From: Aerococcus viridans
GTDB taxonomy: Bacteria; Bacillota; Bacilli; Lactobacillales; Aerococcaceae
Length of the DNA: 64,000 bases
Reading direction: 5' to 3'
Assembly: GCF_001543285.1 (NCBI RefSeq)
Contig: NZ_CP014164.1
Coordinates: forward strand, 1,922,001 to 1,986,000
In this document: positions 60,384 to 64,000 of the stretch, piece after piece
Position numbering within the stretch: the first letter of the stretch is position 1
Layout: each line of letters begins with the position of its first letter
The notes under the pieces: generated by a model
The model's database searches: none
Told to the model about the DNA's origin: nothing
What the model saw: only the letters and a program-made list of their open reading frames with translations
Program-made: the position numbers and the translations under genes

Positions 60384-61226
60384 CTATTTACTTGATTTGT
60401 AAGCTGGACCATTGTGTTCAGAGTAGTATTCATAATACTTGTCGTTCATGCGGCGTGCGGCAAAAATCAATAATGCGCCGATGAATAAGACGGCGGATAA
60501 TACTTGGCTGACACGGAAAGGTCCCCACCACAAGCTGTCTGTCCGCAACCCTTCGATGAAGAAGCGGCCAAATGGATACCAGATCAGATAAAGTAAGGTG
60601 GTGTCCCCAATACGCAAGGTTTTATTACGTGAACGGACGAATAATAGGACGGCAACCCCAAGGATATTCCAGACTGACTCGTACAGGAAAGTTGGATGGT
60701 AGTAAGCCCCATCGATGTGCATACCGTCTACAATAAATTGCGGTAAATGTAAGGTATCTTGTAGGAATTCTAAGGTCACTTCCCCACCATGGGCTTCTTG
60801 GTTAACGAAATTACCCCAACGACCAATGGCTTGCGCTAGTAATAGGTAAGGTGCTACGGTATCCGTTACAAATAAAGGATCCATTTTCTTCGATTTAGCG
60901 TAGAAGTATAAGGTTAAACCTCCGGCGATGACACCACCATAAATGGCAATCCCACCGTTCCAAATTTGTAGGATTTCGCCTGGATTTTGTAGATAGTAGT
61001 CCAATTCAAATAGGACGTAGTAGACGCGCGCGCCGATAAAACCGATTAGAATGGTCCATACAGCTGAGTCTAAAATAAATTCTTCATCCCAACCCTTACG
61101 ACGAAAATCTCTTGAAGCAAATGTAAGGGCTAGTAAAATAGCAGCCCCGATAAAAATCCCGTACCAACGGATTGGCCAACCGAATATGTCAAAAGCGACT
61201 GGATCTATTGCAGCTATATTCATCAT
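60384..61226 (-). CDS. lgt: Prolipoprotein diacylglyceryl transferase
   Basis: 280-residue membrane enzyme with about seven hydrophobic segments, signature [14 protein letters not shown] and the HPTFLYES motif. It transfers diacylglycerol to the lipobox Cys, so it matures the CamS and LivJ-type lipoproteins seen in this window. It lies 73 bp after hprK. Confidence 0.96.
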   Translation of the reverse strand: MMNIAAIDPVAFDIFGWPIRWYGIFIGAAILLALTFASRDFRRKGWDEEFILDSAVWTILIGFIGARVYYVLFELDYYLQNPGEILQIWNGGIAIYGGVIAGGLTLYFYAKSKKMDPLFVTDTVAPYLLLAQAIGRWGNFVNQEAHGGEVTLEFLQDTLHLPQFIVDGMHIDGAYYHPTFLYESVWNILGVAVLLFVRSRNKTLRIGDTTLLYLIWYPFGRFFIEGLRTDSLWWGPFRVSQVLSAVLFIGALLIFAARRMNDKYYEYYSEHNGPAYKSSK

Positions 61227-61299
61227 TTTGTTCTTTCTCTCCTTTTGTTAATGGCAGTTGTTCATCCCTTTTACTATTTATTGTCACAGTATAGGGCTT

Positions 61300-62226
61300 T
61301 TATAATTTGTTTTTGTCGATAAGTGTCGTTAAACGGTCATTAAACATTTGTGCAGCGTCAAAGCCCATTGATTTGGCTCTAAAGTTGATAGCTGCTACCT
61401 CGATAATACTTGAAATGTTCCGTCCAGTTTGAACAGGGATGCTAATTTTGGGAATCGCGACCTCTAAAATTTGTTCACCCTCTTCCGCAGTACCCAGGCG
61501 GTCAAAATTGGCCCCTTTTTTCAATTCTTTCAAGTCAATAATCAAGTTTAGCTGTTGTTCTTTACGGACTGCACCTGCCCCGTAAAGCGTCATCACGTCA
61601 ATAATCCCAAGACCACGAATTTCCATGACATTACGTAGAATTTCAGGTGCTTCACCCATGATGGTCGTATCATCTCGCTGATAAAAATCTACGCGGTCAT
61701 CAGCCACTAAACGGTGACCACCTTTTACAAGTTCTAAAGCGGTTTCTGATTTACCTACACCAGAGTGGCCAGTAATCATAATACCCAGCCCATATACGTC
61801 CACAAATACCCCATGTTTTGAGACCCGCTCTGCTAAGTGAGCATGCAACATCTCAGTCAAATTGCTGGATAGACGAGTTGTTGTCGTTGTGGAACTCAAT
61901 ACGGGAATATGATTTTCTTTAGCTGCTTGAATCACTTCATATTCTGGTTGCAAGCCCCGAGAGAAGATGAAGAACGGCGTGTCCTCCCTTGATAGACGGC
62001 GCATAATTAATAGCCGCTCGTCTGAAGTCATTCTAGACAAATACGTATGCTCAGCACGTCCAAACAATTGCACACGCTCTGATGGATAGTAGTTAAAATA
62101 GCCGGTAATTTCCAAACCAGGTCTCGAAATATCACTGGTAATGATCTCGCGGTCTAGATAATCTTCACCACAAAGAACCTCAAAATCAAATTTTTCGACT
62201 AAGTCTTTCACGGTTACCTTTGTCAT
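61300..62226 (-). CDS. hprK: HPr kinase/phosphorylase
   Basis: 308 residues; N-terminal domain, then Walker A GHSGVGKSETALEL (about 153-166), LVADDRVDF, and the family signature IRGLGIIDVMTLYG. It phosphorylates HPr on Ser46, giving the CcpA corepressor. It therefore links to the cre boxes found in the beta-oxidation cluster. ATG 62226 follows AAAGGAAA. Confidence 0.97.
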   Translation of the reverse strand: MTKVTVKDLVEKFDFEVLCGEDYLDREIITSDISRPGLEITGYFNYYPSERVQLFGRAEHTYLSRMTSDERLLIMRRLSREDTPFFIFSRGLQPEYEVIQAAKENHIPVLSSTTTTTRLSSNLTEMLHAHLAERVSKHGVFVDVYGLGIMITGHSGVGKSETALELVKGGHRLVADDRVDFYQRDDTTIMGEAPEILRNVMEIRGLGIIDVMTLYGAGAVRKEQQLNLIIDLKELKKGANFDRLGTAEEGEQILEVAIPKISIPVQTGRNISSIIEVAAINFRAKSMGFDAAQMFNDRLTTLIDKNKL

Positions 62227-62315
62227 ATACGGTTTCCTTTCTTAACAAGTCACTTTGCCCCTATTTTACCATACTAGACCCATATGGACAGATGGTTAAG
62301 CTGTAATTTGTGAAA

Positions 62316-62362
62316 AAGAAAAATCCGCCCGTCAATCTGGCATTCAGATCAACAAGCGGATT
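62316..62362 (-). terminator. Terminator of the yvlB-yvlC-yvlD unit
   Basis: AATCCGC(TTGT)/(ACGG)GCGGATT stem with inner ATCTG/CAGAT on the minus strand, followed by TTTTC. hprK downstream should have its own promoter. Confidence 0.78.
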
Positions 62363-62425
62363 AGAACTTAAAATATAGATTTGACTGCGTCGGCTCTAGC
62401 ACCCTAGTCGGGTTCGCGCCCTTCA

Positions 62426-62779
62426 TTATTTCCCGGCTTCGGTAAATTTCTCAAAAAACCAATGGTACATTGAGAACAAGAAGGCTGCGGCCATTGCGTA
62501 AAAGAAGTTTGCGAATACGAAGGATGTTGGGAAGAACAATCCAACGATAATAAACATAAAGCCATTTACGACTAATCTAAACAAGCCGAATGTTAGGATA
62601 TTTAAAGGTAAGGCCAACAAGTTTACGATAGGACGGATAATTGAGTTCACAATACTCAATACGATAGCTACTAAGATTGCTGACCAAAAGTCTGCCACAT
62701 ATACATTCGGGGCAAGAATCCATGAAATAGCCATCAAGCCCAAAGCATCAATCAGTGTTGCTAATATAAAACGTCTCAT
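62426..62779 (-). CDS. Phage holin family membrane protein (YvlD-like)
   Basis: 117 residues with four hydrophobic segments; NSIIRPIVNLLALPLNILTFGLF is the typical pattern of this family (phage_holin_4_2). No phage is near. The DUF4097-PspC-holin order just before hprK matches yvlB-yvlC-yvlD of Bacillus. The role is unknown, probably envelope maintenance. It starts 2 bp after the PspC gene. Confidence 0.88.
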   Translation of the reverse strand: MRRFILATLIDALGLMAISWILAPNVYVADFWSAILVAIVLSIVNSIIRPIVNLLALPLNILTFGLFRLVVNGFMFIIVGLFFPTSFVFANFFYAMAAAFLFSMYHWFFEKFTEAGK

Positions 62780-62781
62780 AA

Positions 62782-63114
62782 TTAAAAATCACGCCAACTT
62801 TCTTCCTCATCAGGATTATCTTTTGAATCTTTATAATAGTCAGATTCATTATAGTCGTCCTGATCTTCACCATCAAATGATTTAGTTTGACGGTATTCGT
62901 CACGGTCATCTCTATCTACACGTGTACGCCCTTCATCCCTAGGCAAAATCAATGCCAACAATAGATAAATCAGTACTCCAGCTCCGCCAGAAAGTGTGAC
63001 GAAGACAAAGATTACACGGACAATCGTCGGATCAATTTCAAAGTATTCGGCGATTCCGGCACAAACACCATCTACTTTTACGTCATTACGTGATTTTGTT
63101 AATTTCTTAGCCAT
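62782..63114 (-). CDS. PspC domain protein (YvlC-like)
   Basis: 110 residues from ATG 63114 (GGAG at 8 nt). PspC domain: VKVDGVCAGIAEYFEIDPTIVRVIFVF with a membrane helix, then an acidic Asp/Glu/Arg-rich tail of about 55 residues. PspC proteins sense envelope stress. A broken paralogue lies directly upstream in the operon. Confidence 0.92.
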   Translation of the reverse strand: MAKKLTKSRNDVKVDGVCAGIAEYFEIDPTIVRVIFVFVTLSGGAGVLIYLLLALILPRDEGRTRVDRDDRDEYRQTKSFDGEDQDDYNESDYYKDSKDNPDEEESWRDF

Positions 63115-63133
63115 TCTATTCACTCCTGCCTTC

Positions 63134-63322
63134 TTAGTGGCTTCTGTTTGGCATTACAAAAATTAAAATAATGTAGATTAGCCAAACTGGAAACTGTGCC
63201 AAACTGAATAATACTGCGATGATACGGACTAAATTCCCAGAAATACCGAAGTATTCACCAATACCACCACATACCCCAAATAAGTATCAATCTTTTCTTG
63301 ACTTCATTAATCTCCCTGACAT
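63134..63322 (-). pseudogene. Second PspC domain gene, one nonsense codon
   Basis: ATG 63322 follows AGGAGAGG. The 63-codon frame reads MSGRLMKSRKD, then TGA (63287-63289), then YLFGVCGGIGEYFGISGN and a membrane helix to NRSH. Relatives have a residue, often Arg, where TGA stands. Apart from that the gene is intact. Reinitiation after the stop would give a short product without the basic N-terminus. Confidence 0.8.
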
Positions 63323-63324
63323 AA

Positions 63325-64000
63325 TTAAACCTCTCCTCTACGCATATCAGAATCATCTTTCACGCGAATATTACCACGCATGGTCTTCAAGTTCACTCGA
63401 TAAGCCTTTTCTTCAGCTACATCGTAGTAAAATGCTTTTTGTTTGTTAAATTGATCGTTGACTTGTGATTGACTCTTAATTAAATCTGATCGGAACATAA
63501 TTTCACCTTGGTTGGTGTGGGCTAACCCATCAACTGCTGTACCTGCTGGCATATTCAATTTAATATCGCCATTTTTTGTTTCTACTTGAGCACGAACTAA
63601 CGGTTTTGCGTTCATCGTAATCACGATATCCCCATTTAATGTTTCCATCAATACATTTTCTACGTGCCCCTTTAATCGTTGGCTACCATTCAATGATTTC
63701 ACCACTAAATCTAAGGCTTCCACATCGTTTAAGGTTAATTGACCATTTTTCGTATCCACTTCAATCATCGAAGCTGTAAAGTCTTCGATATTAATCGCGC
63801 CGTCAACTGTTTGAATATAGATATCATTCGTATCCATATGTTCAACCGTTACAGGGCCTGAAATTGTTCTCGCTTTAATAAAGTCTAAGCGGTCTTTTGG
63901 CACTTGTACCACAATATCTGTCTTGATGAAACGAGAAATCATGTTCAAGTTTAAGGCCCCGTCAACAAATTCTAGGTTTGCTCTTTTTTCAAAGGTAGTT
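63325..64000 (-). CDS. DUF4097 family protein (YvlB/LiaG-like), N-terminus outside the window
   Basis: The open frame continues past the ATG at 63948 to the window edge, so the gene is cut. At least 224 residues form a repetitive beta-strand pattern typical of DUF4097 (VDGAINIEDF, TKNGQLTLND, LNGDIVITM, TKNGDIKLNMP). It ends 3 bp before the PspC pseudogene start, so the operon is DUF4097-PspC-PspC-holin. Likely an envelope-stress accessory protein. Confidence 0.85.
   Translation of the reverse strand, partial: TTFEKRANLEFVDGALNLNMISRFIKTDIVVQVPKDRLDFIKARTISGPVTVEHMDTNDIYIQTVDGAINIEDFTASMIEVDTKNGQLTLNDVEALDLVVKSLNGSQRLKGHVENVLMETLNGDIVITMNAKPLVRAQVETKNGDIKLNMPAGTAVDGLAHTNQGEIMFRSDLIKSQSQVNDQFNKQKAFYYDVAEEKAYRVNLKTMRGNIRVKDDSDMRRGEV

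Noticed and set aside
62426..62779. Prophage signal from the holin-family gene
   Set aside because: No other phage gene is near and the gene sits in the conserved yvlB-yvlC-yvlD order next to hprK.

Overview
The window looks like the chromosome of a low-GC Gram-positive bacterium of the order Lactobacillales. An Aerococcaceae/Carnobacteriaceae-type genome is my best guess, but the sequence does not prove it. The evidence is AT-rich DNA with strong AGGAGG ribosome sites, the conserved Firmicutes blocks pcrA-ligA-camS, rapZ-yvcK-whiA and yvlB-yvlC-yvlD-hprK-lgt-gpsA-galU-trxB, ISL3-family insertion sequences and CcpA-type cre boxes. Almost all genes are on the minus strand. I saw no rRNA, tRNA or CRISPR array.

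Layout. 1-6.4 kb: camS, ligA and pcrA, behind a leader that holds two related long hairpins. 6.4-8 kb: a GntR/FCD regulator and a membrane-anchored glucosaminidase. 8-16.3 kb: a branched-chain amino acid ABC transporter (livHMGF) with three tandem substrate-binding lipoprotein genes. Two of the binding-protein genes are preceded by a short leader ORF and a terminator: one ORF carries five consecutive Ile codons, the other five consecutive Leu codons. This looks like ribosome-mediated attenuation with a separate amino acid sensor for each paralogue, and it is the most exciting signal in the window. 16.5-25.7 kb: a decayed region bounded by two inverted copies of one ISL3-type IS. It holds a truncated AEC permease, a gldA fragment, a DhaS-like regulator, a glpK pseudogene and a membrane alpha/beta hydrolase. 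Both IS copies carry the same in-frame stop codon and the same 107-nt three-way-junction RNA-like fold.

25.7-40.2 kb: a fatty-acid degradation cluster. It encodes a YdiF-type CoA-transferase, two acyl-CoA dehydrogenases, a nitronate monooxygenase-like protein, a LysR regulator, an enoyl-CoA hydratase, a thiolase, a FadN-type bifunctional enzyme and an acyl-CoA synthetase. A third, intact ISL3 element with an 8-bp target duplication separates the synthetase from the rest. cre-like boxes precede both the acyl-CoA dehydrogenase and the synthetase, so the pathway is probably under carbon catabolite control. 40.3-46.2 kb: an ABC exporter pair (ATPase plus FtsX-type permease) and a formaldehyde-detoxification pair (S-formylglutathione hydrolase plus class III alcohol dehydrogenase).

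46.6-52 kb: rlmI-vanZ, a two-component system, a short SsbB-like single-strand binding protein and a DUF1772 membrane protein. 52.3-64 kb: housekeeping genes whiA, yvcK, rapZ, pgcA, trxB, galU, gpsA, lgt and hprK, followed by the yvlD, yvlC (PspC) and yvlB (DUF4097) envelope-stress-type genes. A second PspC gene there is broken by one stop codon. The DUF4097 gene runs off the right edge.
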